Part shown: positions 7,021 to 14,767 of the stretch, in pieces
How the letters are laid out: every line of letters begins with the position of its first letter
Position numbering within the stretch: position 1 is the stretch's first letter
Source: Bacillota bacterium
GTDB taxonomy: Bacteria > Bacillota > Clostridia > Oscillospirales > Ruminococcaceae
Assembly (NCBI GenBank): GCA_029550985.1
Contig: JAKPGH010000056.1
Location: 1 to 25,252 of the forward strand
Reading direction: 5' to 3'
Length of the DNA stretch: 25,252 bases
The notes under the pieces: generated by a model
Told to the model about the DNA's origin: nothing
What the model saw: only the letters and a program-made list of their open reading frames with translations
Databases searched by the model: none
Translations under genes and position numbers: made by a program

Positions 7021-7899
7021 ATGATAAGAAGCATGACCGGCTATGGCAAAGCCCAGAAGCTGGTGGACGGCAGAGAAATCGCCGTCGAAATTCGTTCGGT
7101 CAACCATCGCTTTTTTGAGTTTTCGGCTCGCGTTCCCCGCTCCATGGGGTATTTGGAGGAAAAGCTCAAGTCCTTTGTCTACCAGTATGTGTCCCGAGGA
7201 AAAGTGGATATCAGCGTCACCGTTGTATCCATCGATGAAATGGATTCTCAGGTGCTGGTCAACACGCCTTTGGCCAAAGGGTATTTGGATGCCTTGCGCA
7301 ACCTTTCCCGGGAGCTTGGGGTGGAAGACGACGTCACCATGTCCACCCTCGCCCGTTTCCACGATATTTTTGTGCTGCAAAAGGTGGATGCGGATGCCGA
7401 CGCCCTTTGGGAGGCGGTGCGGCAGGTGGCGGAGGAGGCATTGACCAGCTACCTTGCTATGCGGGCTGCCGAAGGCGAAAAGCTCCGGGCGGATATCCTG
7501 AACCGGTTGGACGTAATCGAAGGCTATGTGGCCCGGGTGGAGGAACGCTCTCCCCAAACGGTGGAGGAATATCGGGCCAAGCTGTACGCCAAGCTTTGCG
7601 AGGTGCTGGGAGACCAGCAAATCGACGAGCAGCGCATCCTCACCGAAGCGGCTATCTTTGCCGATAAAATCGCCGTCAACGAAGAGACGGTGCGGCTGCG
7701 CAGCCACATCGCCCAGATGCGGCAGTTTTTGCAGTCCCCGCAGCCGGTGGGGCGGAAGATGGACTTTTTGGTGCAGGAATTTAACCGCGAAGCCAACACC
7801 ATCGGCTCCAAGGCGCAGGATATCGAAATTGCCAGAATCGTTGTGGAACTGAAAAGCGAAATTGAAAAAATCCGGGAACAGGTACAAAATATTGAGTAA
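7021..7899 (+). CDS. yicC: YicC family endoribonuclease
   Basis: A 292-residue cytoplasmic protein with the typical start MIRSMTGYGKA, then EIRSVNHRFFEFSARVPR, and the DUF1732-type C-terminus ending near REANTIGSKAQDIEIARIVVELKSEIEKIREQVQNIE. YicC of E. coli has been linked to RNA decay as an endoribonuclease; in Firmicutes the YloC orthologue heads the remA-gmk-rpoZ cluster, exactly as here. The ribosome binding site (GGGAGAGGG) is rather far from the ATG, so translation may depend on the leader fold. Fifteen bases separate it from the next gene. Confidence 0.92.
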   Translation: MIRSMTGYGKAQKLVDGREIAVEIRSVNHRFFEFSARVPRSMGYLEEKLKSFVYQYVSRGKVDISVTVVSIDEMDSQVLVNTPLAKGYLDALRNLSRELGVEDDVTMSTLARFHDIFVLQKVDADADALWEAVRQVAEEALTSYLAMRAAEGEKLRADILNRLDVIEGYVARVEERSPQTVEEYRAKLYAKLCEVLGDQQIDEQRILTEAAIFADKIAVNEETVRLRSHIAQMRQFLQSPQPVGRKMDFLVQEFNREANTIGSKAQDIEIARIVVELKSEIEKIREQVQNIE

Positions 7900-7914
7900 C
7901 GAGGAGGCAAACTC

Positions 7915-8169
7915 GTGAAGCTGATCAACATCGGGTTCGGCAACATGGTGTCGGCATCCAGGCTTATCGCCATTGTCAGCCCCGAATCTGCGCCCATCAA
8001 GCGGATTATTCAAGAGGCCCGGGACCGGGGCATGCTGATCGATGCCACCTATGGTCGCCGTACCCGGGCAGTGATCGTCATGGATTCCGACCATGTGATT
8101 TTATCCGCCGTGCAGCCCGAAACCGTGGCGGGACGACTGGAGGAAGAAGTCGAGGTGTCCAATGGCTGA
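7915..8169 (+). CDS. remA: RemA/DUF370 family regulator
   Basis: An 84-residue protein, KLINIGFGNMVSASRLIAIVSPESAPIKR..., typical of the extracellular matrix regulator RemA/YlzA family. In B. subtilis RemA is an oligomeric DNA-binding activator of matrix and osmoprotection genes. The family is found beside yicC and gmk across Firmicutes and usually starts with ...NIGFGN. The start is GTG 7915, supported by GAGGAGG 7 bases upstream. It overlaps gmk by 8 bases. Whether this orthologue controls matrix genes in this organism cannot be told from the sequence. Confidence 0.9.
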   Translation: MKLINIGFGNMVSASRLIAIVSPESAPIKRIIQEARDRGMLIDATYGRRTRAVIVMDSDHVILSAVQPETVAGRLEEEVEVSNG

Positions 8170-8773
8170 ACGGGGACTATTAATTGTCTTTTCCGGCCCT
8201 TCCGGGGTGGGAAAAGGCACCATACTCAAACAGTTTATGAAAGGCAGAACCGATTGCGTGGTCAGCGTTTCTGCCACCACCCGTTCGCCGCGCCCTGGGG
8301 AACAGGATGGAGTCGACTACTACTTTATCAATAAAGAGCGCTTTGAACAGATGATTGCAGAGGGTGCCATGCTGGAATACGCCTGTTACGGCGGCAACTA
8401 CTACGGTACCCCCCGCGCTCCTGTGGAAGAACAGCTCGACAAAGGCATCAACGTTATTCTGGAAATTGAGCTGGTCGGCGCTAGGAAAATCAAAGAACAG
8501 TATCCAAAAGCGGTAATGGTTTTTGTCATGCCACCTTCCATGCAGGAACTGCGCCGCCGTTTGGTGTCTCGCGGCACCGAACAAGAAGAGGCCGTCGCTC
8601 TGCGGATGCAGGCGGCACGCACCGAAATAGAGCAGGCCGAACTTTACGATTACATCATCGTCAATCAGGACGTGGAAGATAGCTGCCGAAAGTTTGAGGC
8701 AATCGTGGTGGCGGAGAGCTGCGCTGTTCGCCACCGGAAGGACTTTATCCGGGAGGTAAGTCGGAATGCTTAG
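8162..8773 (+). CDS. gmk: Guanylate kinase
   Basis: Gmk phosphorylates GMP (and dGMP) to GDP with ATP, an essential step of purine nucleotide supply. The 203-residue product has the P-loop GPSGVGKGT (12-20), the GMP-binding segment SATTRSPRPGEQDGVDYYF, and YGTPRAPVEEQLDKG, with the usual family length. It overlaps remA by 8 bases and rpoZ by 8 bases, so all three are co-transcribed and probably coupled. Confidence 0.96.
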   Translation: MAERGLLIVFSGPSGVGKGTILKQFMKGRTDCVVSVSATTRSPRPGEQDGVDYYFINKERFEQMIAEGAMLEYACYGGNYYGTPRAPVEEQLDKGINVILEIELVGARKIKEQYPKAVMVFVMPPSMQELRRRLVSRGTEQEEAVALRMQAARTEIEQAELYDYIIVNQDVEDSCRKFEAIVVAESCAVRHRKDFIREVSRNA

Positions 8774-8960
8774 ACCCCATATGTATCAGATTATCAATAA
8801 AAATGACAATTACTACGAATTCGTAGTGGCCGTGGCTCAAAGAGCCCGCGATATTGCCGATGCCGCCGAAAAGAACAACATCATCCTGACGGAAAAACCG
8901 GTCAAGCTCGCGGTGGAGGAATTCGCCGCCGGCAAGTGCAAGGTCAGCGACTATATCTAA
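8766..8960 (+). CDS. rpoZ: RNA polymerase omega subunit
   Basis: A 64-residue protein with the omega features: VVAVAQRARDIADAAEKN and KPVKLAVEEFAAGKCKV. Omega binds the beta' subunit and helps polymerase assembly. The C-terminal part is short, as in many Firmicutes. ATG 8766 has GGGAGG 9 bases upstream and overlaps the gmk end; ATG 8781 is an alternative. The position after gmk is conserved across bacteria. Confidence 0.92.
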   Translation: MLRPHMYQIINKNDNYYEFVVAVAQRARDIADAAEKNNIILTEKPVKLAVEEFAAGKCKVSDYI

Positions 8961-8984
8961 CGTTTTGTTGGAGGCAAAGGTTTA

Positions 8985-9017
8985 CAGGAATTGGCGGATT
9001 GCATCTGCCAGTTCCTG
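8985..9017 (+). terminator. Long hairpin between rpoZ and priA (possible attenuator)
   Basis: Arms 8985-8999 and 9003-9017 form a 15-bp stem with two G-U pairs and a 3-base loop. It is followed by CTTTCTGTATCT, a weak T-run, so it may be a leaky terminator or an RNA stability element. It ends 35 bases before the priA start. Confidence 0.45.
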
Positions 9018-9052
9018 CTTTCTGTATCTACCCCTAAAAAGGAGGGCCCATA

Positions 9053-11473
9053 TTGCTAAAAACCGCCCGGGTGGCTGTTGACGGCGCCCTTTACCATTTT
9101 GACCGGGAGTACACCTATCTGGTTCCGGAGTCGATGGCGTCCACCCTGCGGCCCGGCTGCCGGGTACGGGTCAATTTTGGAGCCGGCAACCTCCGCCGGC
9201 AGGGCATGGTCCTTCAAGTGTTGGAAGAGGAGCTGCCGGATTCCCACCGGGTCAAACCCATCCTGGAGCAGCTGGACGAAACCCCGCTGTTAAACGAGGA
9301 AGGGCTGATGCTCCTGCGCTACCTCAAGGAGCAGACCTTCTGCACCTGGTTTGACGGCGTGCGGCTGCTGGTCCCCGCCGGGCTGGGCATTGTCTTTAAA
9401 ACCCTTTACGCCGCCACCGGGAAAAAAGGAGTAGAGCTTTCCTGCCGGCAGCAGGAAATTGTCGATTACGTCAAAAAGGCAAAAGCGCCGGTGGGGGAGG
9501 AGCGGCTCACCATTGGCTTTGGGTTGGAAGGGAACGAACTGGAAGAGCTGGTGGCCCTCGGAGTCCTGGAAAAATTGGAGCAGAGCAGCCGCAAGCTACT
9601 AGACGAAAAGGTGACCATGGTGCGGCTGCTGGACGGGTGGGAGGACTTAAAGCTCACTCCCAAGCAAAAGAAAGCGGCGCAGTTTTTGGCGGAGCACGAA
9701 AGCGTGTCCTTGCGGGAACTGTGTTATTATACCGGGGTGACCCGCTCGGTGGCGGAGGCCCTGCAAAGCAAGGGTGCGGTGGATTTCTACGACCATGTGG
9801 TGTTCCGCAACCCTTACGGCGACGTCAAGCCGGAACCATCCTCCGCCGTTATCCTCAATGAAATGCAGCAGAGAGCATTTCAAACCCTTTCCGCCTTGCT
9901 GGAGCATCCCGAAAAGCCGGCCCTGCTCTACGGAGTCACCGGCTCGGGAAAAACCCAGGTGTATTTATCCCTCATCGAGCGGTGCCTGCGGATGGGGAAG
10001 GCTGCCATGGTTTTGGTGCCGGAAATTTCCCTCACCGCCCAGACGCTGGAAACCTTCCACTCCCGTTTTGGCGGTCAGGTGGCGGTGCTCCACAGCGGTC
10101 TCTCGTTGGGAGAGCGGATGGACGAGTGGCGCAGAATCAAGGAGGGGCAGGCCCAAATCGTATTGGGCACCCGTTCCGCGGTGTTCGCGCCGGTCCGGAA
10201 TTTAGGCCTGCTGGTCATCGACGAGGAGCAGGAGCACACCTATCAGTCGGACAAAACCCCTCGGTTTCACGCCAGGGATATTGCCAGGCTCCGCTGCCGC
10301 TACCACAAGGCGCTGTTGCTGCTGGCGTCCGCCACCCCTTCGGTGGAAAGCTACCACGCCGCCCAAACCGGACGGTATGAGTTGGTGGAGCTTGGCCAAC
10401 GCTACGGCTCCCAGCCGCTGCCGCAGGTGGAAATTGTGGACATGCGGCAGGGGGAAAACCTTTCGGACACGCCCTCCCTCAGCCTTTTACTTCGGGAGGA
10501 ACTGTTGTATAATTTGGAGCGGGGACAGCAGAGCATCCTGCTGCTCAATCGGCGGGGCCACTCCACCCTGGTGCGGTGCTCCACCTGCGGAGAGGTGGCG
10601 GGTTGCCCCTCCTGCTCGGTGTCTTTGACCTATCACGCCGCCAACGATGCTCTGCTCTGCCACTACTGCGGCTACCAAACCCCGCGGATTGCCCGCTGCC
10701 CTTCCTGCGGCAGCGAGATGATACGCCTTTCGGGGGCGGGAACTCAGCGGCTGGAGGAAGAACTGAAGGAAGTGTTCCCCGCAGCCCGGATTTTGCGGGT
10801 GGATATGGACACCACCATGTCCAAGTTCAGCCATGAAAAGCTGTTTTCCGCCTTTGCCGCAGGGGAATACGACATTATGATCGGCACCCAGATGGTGGCC
10901 AAAGGGCTCAACTTTCCCAACGTCACGTTGGTGGGGGTGCTGAACACGGACCAGAGTCTGTACAACAACGATTTCCGCAGCTTTGAGCGGACTTTTTCCC
11001 TCCTCACCCAGGTGGTGGGGCGGTGCGGACGGGGCAAACTGGGGGGCCGCGCCATCATTCAGACCTATTCCCCCGAAAACCCCATCATCGAGCTGGCGGC
11101 GGCGCAGGATTACAAAACCTTTTATCAGGAAGAGATTCTCAGCCGCAAGCTGCACCTGTACCCTCCCTTCTGCACCATGGTGGGCATTGGATTTTCGGGT
11201 ACGGAGCAGTCCGCCACCTATCAAGCGGCCAACGCCTTCTTGGAGCAGTTCCGCAGCGTTGCCGCCGCCTCCTATCGGGACCTTCCCCTGCGGATGCTGG
11301 GTCCGGTTCCCGCCGACGTGTTTAAGGCGGCGGGGCGGTATCGGTATAAGCTTCTTCTCAAATGCAACAATAACAGCAGAACCCGCGCGCTTCTCCACAC
11401 CATGCTGGAATGGTTTTACACCACTCAAAAGCAGGTCAGCATCTTCGTGGATATGCATTACGACGGAAATTGA
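9053..11473 (+). CDS. priA: Primosomal protein N' / replication restart helicase PriA
   Basis: PriA recognises stalled forks and unwinds DNA to reload the replicative helicase. The 806-residue product has an N-terminal DNA-binding region, Walker A GVTGSGKT (294-301), the DExx motif as DEEQ (390-393, usually DEEH), SATPS (426-430), and eight zinc cysteines in CSTC..CPSC..CHYC..CPSC form (C509, C512, C518, C521, C536, C539, C549, C552), then GTQMVAKGLNFP near the end of the helicase core. The start is TTG 9053, since AAGGAGGG lies 6 bases upstream and the protein begins LKTARVAVDGALYHFDREYTY as in relatives; no ATG suits. It sits between rpoZ and def, as in many Firmicutes. Confidence 0.95.
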   Translation: MLKTARVAVDGALYHFDREYTYLVPESMASTLRPGCRVRVNFGAGNLRRQGMVLQVLEEELPDSHRVKPILEQLDETPLLNEEGLMLLRYLKEQTFCTWFDGVRLLVPAGLGIVFKTLYAATGKKGVELSCRQQEIVDYVKKAKAPVGEERLTIGFGLEGNELEELVALGVLEKLEQSSRKLLDEKVTMVRLLDGWEDLKLTPKQKKAAQFLAEHESVSLRELCYYTGVTRSVAEALQSKGAVDFYDHVVFRNPYGDVKPEPSSAVILNEMQQRAFQTLSALLEHPEKPALLYGVTGSGKTQVYLSLIERCLRMGKAAMVLVPEISLTAQTLETFHSRFGGQVAVLHSGLSLGERMDEWRRIKEGQAQIVLGTRSAVFAPVRNLGLLVIDEEQEHTYQSDKTPRFHARDIARLRCRYHKALLLLASATPSVESYHAAQTGRYELVELGQRYGSQPLPQVEIVDMRQGENLSDTPSLSLLLREELLYNLERGQQSILLLNRRGHSTLVRCSTCGEVAGCPSCSVSLTYHAANDALLCHYCGYQTPRIARCPSCGSEMIRLSGAGTQRLEEELKEVFPAARILRVDMDTTMSKFSHEKLFSAFAAGEYDIMIGTQMVAKGLNFPNVTLVGVLNTDQSLYNNDFRSFERTFSLLTQVVGRCGRGKLGGRAIIQTYSPENPIIELAAAQDYKTFYQEEILSRKLHLYPPFCTMVGIGFSGTEQSATYQAANAFLEQFRSVAAASYRDLPLRMLGPVPADVFKAAGRYRYKLLLKCNNNSRTRALLHTMLEWFYTTQKQVSIFVDMHYDGN

Positions 11474-11523
11474 TTTTTTTAATGGATACCCCATGATATT
11501 GTAATTGGAAAGGGCGGATTGCT

Positions 11524-11997
11524 ATGGCATTACGCAACATTGTAACGGGAGAAGACGAAATTCTGCGCAAGAAAAGTAAACCGGTGACGGTGTTTGACCG
11601 GCGGCTTCACGAGCTGTTGGACGATATGCTGGAAACCATGGAGCACGCCGACGGGGTGGGGCTTGCCGCCGTACAGGTGGGGGTGCTCCGCCGGGTGGTG
11701 GTGATTCGAATCAAAGAGGAGGACCCGGTGCTGGAACTGGTGAACCCCGTCATTGTGGAAGCGTCGGAGGAACAGCAGTGCGGCACCGAGGCTTGCCTTT
11801 CTTATCCCGGAGAGGCGGGGATTGTGTGCCGTCCCAAACGGGTGACGGTGCAGGCCCAGAACCGAAACGGCGATATGATTACGGTGACGGGAGAGGATTT
11901 GCTGGCCCGCGCCCTCTGCCATGAATTGGACCATCTGGACGGCGTCGTGTTCCTGGACCGAGCCGAGCGAATGCTGAACGAGGACGAAGAGGAGTAG
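11524..11997 (+). CDS. def: Peptide deformylase
   Basis: This metalloenzyme removes the formyl group from the N-terminal methionine of new proteins. The 157-residue product has all three motifs: GVGLAAVQ (44-51), EACLS (89-93, metal ligand C91) and HELDH (133-137, two metal ligands and the catalytic Glu). Motif 1 has Val where Pro is usual and motif 2 has Ala where Gly is usual, both seen as conservative variants. An AAAGGGCGGA site precedes ATG 11524. The common neighbour fmt is not beside it. rsmE follows after 3 bases. Confidence 0.94.
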   Translation: MALRNIVTGEDEILRKKSKPVTVFDRRLHELLDDMLETMEHADGVGLAAVQVGVLRRVVVIRIKEEDPVLELVNPVIVEASEEQQCGTEACLSYPGEAGIVCRPKRVTVQAQNRNGDMITVTGEDLLARALCHELDHLDGVVFLDRAERMLNEDEEE

Positions 11998-12000
11998 TTC

Positions 12001-12723
12001 ATGCCGAAGTTCTTTGTGGATAACATAGCTGGAGATGTCATCTACATTACGGGGGAAGATGCCCGTCACATTGCAAAATCGCTTCATATGGAGCCGGGAC
12101 GGCAGTTGGTGGTCAGCGACAAGCAGCGCACCGACTACCATTGCCGGATTGTGGGGGTGACCCCCGAAATAGTGACCCTGCAAATCGAGCACCAGGAGCC
12201 CTGCGCCAGCGAAAGCCGGGTGCCGGTCAGCCTGTATCAGGCTTTGCCCAAGGGGGATAAGCTGGAATTCGCGGTGCAGAAGGCGGTGGAGCTGGGCGTG
12301 GTGGAAATCACGCCGGTGCTGACCTCCCGCTGCATTTCCCGTCCCGGGGACAAGGCTATGGATAAAAAGCTGGTCCGCCTGCAAAAAATCGCTTATGAAG
12401 CCGCCAAGCAGAGCGGCAGGGGAATTATTCCCAAAGTAAAGCCCTTGCTGGACTACGAGGAAGCCTTGCGGGAAATGGCGGAGTTTGACCATCCGCTGAT
12501 GTTTTACGAAGAAAGCCGGACCCCCCTGCGGGAGGTGTTGAAGCCCAATCCCGCCTCCGTGGCCGTTTTAATCGGCAGCGAAGGGGGCTTTTCCCAGGCT
12601 GAGGCCTCAATGGCCCAGGCCGCCGGTATATTGACCGCAGGGTTGGGCAGACGGATTTTGCGCTGCGAAACCGCAGGGGTTTGCGCCCTTTCTGTCATCA
12701 TGTACCATTTAGGTGAGTTTTAA
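12001..12723 (+). CDS. rsmE: 16S rRNA m3U1498 methyltransferase RsmE
   Basis: A SPOUT-fold enzyme that methylates U1498 of 16S rRNA. The 240-residue product shows the PUA-like N-terminus (MPKFFVDN...ITGEDARHIAKSLHMEPG), ALPKGDKLEFAVQKAVELGV, and the SAM-binding knot IGSEGGFSQAEASMAQAAG...LGRRILRCETAG (IGPEGG is usual; Ser replaces Pro). GAGGAG in the end of def serves as its ribosome binding site, with 3 bases between the genes. Length and motifs are complete. Confidence 0.94.
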   Translation: MPKFFVDNIAGDVIYITGEDARHIAKSLHMEPGRQLVVSDKQRTDYHCRIVGVTPEIVTLQIEHQEPCASESRVPVSLYQALPKGDKLEFAVQKAVELGVVEITPVLTSRCISRPGDKAMDKKLVRLQKIAYEAAKQSGRGIIPKVKPLLDYEEALREMAEFDHPLMFYEESRTPLREVLKPNPASVAVLIGSEGGFSQAEASMAQAAGILTAGLGRRILRCETAGVCALSVIMYHLGEF

Positions 12724-12811
12724 ATCCTTTTCTCAACCGGTTTGGGCGACGCTGTCGCTTAGGCTCTTCCTTTTCGGAAGAAGAGGTTTTGTTGGAAAGA
12801 GGAGAACATCC

Positions 12812-13318
12812 ATGCAAAAGATCTGCCACGCCGTTTCCGAGACGCTGACAGCTCTGTTGCTGGCGGCCGCCCTTTTGCTGGGGGGGATGCTCCTTTCCCA
12901 ACAGGTGTTGGAAAGCGACTTTTACCGTACCAGCAAAATTATTCGCCTTTTGACGGTCGACTCGGACCAGTCCCCCGGCATGTTGGGAATGCTCACCGAT
13001 TCCCGCAATCGGGACGTGTTGCTGAAATTTACGGAAGCGGTGGCCAACGCCTATGTCAACTTTGAGCTGATTCCCGTCAACGAGGCGGAAACCTTTTCCG
13101 CCGTTTACGAGAGCCTGGGGTCTTTGGTGAAGATTGAGGAATTCCGCTACCATCGACGCAACCTCGTCATTGTGGGCACCGCCCCCGACGAAGCCTATTA
13201 CCAGGAATTTTTGCGGCGTCTGCGCAGCAAGGAGCGCTTTGAGGCGGTCACCGGCCATTCTTACCTGACCACCGACAATGTGATTCGATTTGAAATCGAG
13301 TGTGTGCCGGCTCAATAG
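12812..13318 (+). CDS. Membrane-anchored hypothetical protein (168 aa)
   Basis: A basic, short N-terminus is followed by one hydrophobic segment (about 12-28, ALLLAAALLLGGMLLS), with the remaining 140 residues predicted outside the membrane. I do not recognise a domain; the body alternates charged and hydrophobic residues and mixes alpha and beta predictions by eye. ATG 12812 is chosen because AAAGAGGAG precedes it; the upstream frame overlaps rsmE and lacks a start site. An 88-base gap with a small hairpin (CTCTTCC...GGAAGAAGAG) separates it from rsmE, so it may still be in the same transcript. Function unknown. Confidence 0.7.
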   Translation: MQKICHAVSETLTALLLAAALLLGGMLLSQQVLESDFYRTSKIIRLLTVDSDQSPGMLGMLTDSRNRDVLLKFTEAVANAYVNFELIPVNEAETFSAVYESLGSLVKIEEFRYHRRNLVIVGTAPDEAYYQEFLRRLRSKERFEAVTGHSYLTTDNVIRFEIECVPAQ

Positions 13319-13341
13319 GCCACACGGAAGGGAGCCGAACG

Positions 13342-13707
13342 ATGTTTTTTATAGCTGGAATGAGTCCGAAACTGTACCAGATTGGAAATGTCATGGGAGA
13401 ATGCCCTGCCTGCGGCGCTCAGGACAAGTTGTTTCTCGTCAAGAGAAGCCAGACTCTAAGCCTTTTCTTCATTCCGGTTGTAAAATATGGCGGGGAGTAT
13501 CTGGTTACCTGTGGGCAATGCGCCAGTCTGATGGAGCTCAATCCCCAGATGGGGAAGCGGGTGGAACGGGATTTAAATACCAGAATCTCTCCTTACGACA
13601 TGCACATTATCAAAAATAAAAATTTGCCCCGGTGCCCTCAATGCGGACGCCAGGTTTACCAGGACCAAAATTACTGTCCCGGTTGTGGCCATAAGCTGGA
13701 ACGATAA
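13342..13707 (+). CDS. Zinc-ribbon domain protein (121 aa)
   Basis: The protein has four CxxC pairs: C21/C24, C57/C60, C98/C101 and C112/C115. The first part, MFFIAGMSPK...LSLFFIPVVKYGGEYLVTC...LNPQMGKRVERD, is the pattern of a small zinc-ribbon family common in Clostridia; the second two pairs form a C-terminal zinc ribbon (CPQCGRQV...YCPGCGHKLE). The hydrophobic FFIPVV stretch is too short for a confident membrane helix. Start ATG 13342 has AAGGGAG 7 bases upstream. A strong terminator closes the gene. Its role is unknown; zinc ribbons of this kind often bind nucleic acids or proteins. Confidence 0.82.
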   Translation: MFFIAGMSPKLYQIGNVMGECPACGAQDKLFLVKRSQTLSLFFIPVVKYGGEYLVTCGQCASLMELNPQMGKRVERDLNTRISPYDMHIIKNKNLPRCPQCGRQVYQDQNYCPGCGHKLER

Positions 13708-13722
13708 CCGCCCATGTACATA

Positions 13723-13757
13723 AAAACGCCAGGCGAAATCTTTTCGTCTGGCGTTTT
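13723..13757. terminator. Strong intrinsic terminator ending the yicC-to-zinc-ribbon run
   Basis: A 15-bp stem (13723-13737 with 13743-13757) with one G-U pair and a 5-base loop; the 3' arm ends in TTTT on the plus strand and the 5' arm begins AAAA, so it can also stop minus-strand transcription of the lemA gene 120 bases away. Confidence 0.85.
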
Positions 13758-13875
13758 GTCTGCTCCGGGATTGTTTTGCACCCAACGGGAATTGTTTTTG
13801 CGCAGAACGTCCAAATTCTTGAGCGAAAGGGTCATCATCCGGCTGCTTTTCCATTTTGGTGATTTTGCTGCCGCG

Positions 13876-14427
13876 CTATTTCATGGCGGACATATCGCCC
13901 TTATCAGCTTCCACCAGGTATTCCCGTTGCCGAAAGCCCAACATCCCGGCAACTGCGCTGGTTGGAAACATGCGGATTTCCCGGTTGAATTTGGCGACGC
14001 TGTCGTTGTAAATCAGGCGGCTGGTCCGCACCATATTGTCAAAGGTATCCACCGCGTTTAGGGTTCTGAGATAACTGGGATTGGATTTGAGTTCCGGGAA
14101 CCGCTCCGCCATGGTGGAAATTTTCCTCAAAACCTCGGCAATCACTTCTTCCTGGCGCAGCACATCCTCGGGGGTGGATGTTGCCGTAATGGTGCTTCTT
14201 TTGGATTTGACGGTTTCCATCAGCGGTTCCACTTCGTGGCCCGCGCAGTTTTTGGTCAAGTCCAGCAGAGCCGTCAGAGCATCCAAACGGCTGGAAAGCT
14301 GCACGCCAATCTGGCTCATGGCGCTGCTGACATTTTCGTCCAACACCACCAGTTTGCGCTGCGTGGAAACAACCCATACAACCGCGGCCACAACAAGGAC
14401 GAAGATGGCGATGAAAGTTGACGACAT
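13876..14427 (-). CDS. LemA family protein
   Basis: A 183-residue protein with an N-terminal transmembrane helix (about 5-22) and an alpha-helical LemA domain: VVLDENVSSAMSQIGVQLSSRLDALTALLDLTK, then LMETVKSKRSTI, ISTMAERFPELKSNPSYL, and the end SRLIYNDSVAKFNREIRMFPTSAVAGMLGF with REYLVEA. The normal family length is about 180-200, so this is complete. LemA proteins are membrane-bound with most of the chain outside; their function is not settled and they often lie beside TPM-domain or HtpX genes, which are absent here. ATG 14427 is chosen for AAGGAG 8 bases upstream; upstream in-frame codons have no such site. Confidence 0.9.
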   Translation of the reverse strand: MSSTFIAIFVLVVAAVVWVVSTQRKLVVLDENVSSAMSQIGVQLSSRLDALTALLDLTKNCAGHEVEPLMETVKSKRSTITATSTPEDVLRQEEVIAEVLRKISTMAERFPELKSNPSYLRTLNAVDTFDNMVRTSRLIYNDSVAKFNREIRMFPTSAVAGMLGFRQREYLVEADKGDMSAMK

Positions 14428-14513
14428 ATTTACTCTCCTTTTATGTTTACGGTCACACAAGGCTGGAAATGGACCATCTGCTCTTGCCCGGACGAGGAAA
14501 GAAAGCACTTCGA

Positions 14514-14543
14514 TGTATACAATGTATCAAAAAATCCTTGCAA
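14514..14543 (-). promoter_or_regulatory. Possible promoter of the lemA gene
   Basis: On the minus strand TTGCAA (14538-14543) and TATACA (14514-14519) lie 18 bases apart, about 90 bases upstream of the lemA start. Each box matches 4 of 6 consensus bases, so this is tentative. Confidence 0.35.
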
Positions 14544-14561
14544 CAACCCGTTTTCTGCACG

Positions 14562-14592
14562 AAACATGATTTTTTTGACATTAAACATGATT
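14562..14592. repeat. Two direct repeats AAACATGATT, 21 bases apart
   Basis: Identical 10-mers at 14562-14571 and 14583-14592, spaced by two helical turns, between the divergent lemA and MFS genes. This is the geometry of a protein binding pair but no regulator is identifiable. Confidence 0.4.
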
Positions 14593-14732
14593 CGATTGCG
14601 CACAAAAGGCTCTGACCTTTGACCATTCATCGGCCAAAAAAATCAGCGCCTCAATATTTTTTTATATGTTAAGGGGGAAACATATTATTAATACATTTAT
14701 TAACAGTTTATATAAACTTTGTGAATAAAATA

Positions 14733-14761
14733 TTGACAAATTGGATACCACATGGTAGAAT
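14733..14761 (+). promoter_or_regulatory. Strong promoter of the MFS/kinase operon with overlapping palindrome
   Basis: Perfect TTGACA (14733-14738), 17-base spacer and TAGAAT (14756-14761), preceded by about 80 bases of AT-rich DNA that may act as an UP element. A palindrome TACCA-CA-TGGTA (14746-14757) covers the spacer end and the first -10 bases, a likely place for a repressor. Confidence 0.78.
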
Positions 14762-14767
14762 CTGGAT

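Noticed and set aside
13573..13854. Minus-strand frame following lemA (starts MEKQPDDDPF)
   Set aside because: It reads through the strong terminator at 13723-13757 and into the zinc-ribbon gene, with no ribosome binding site.
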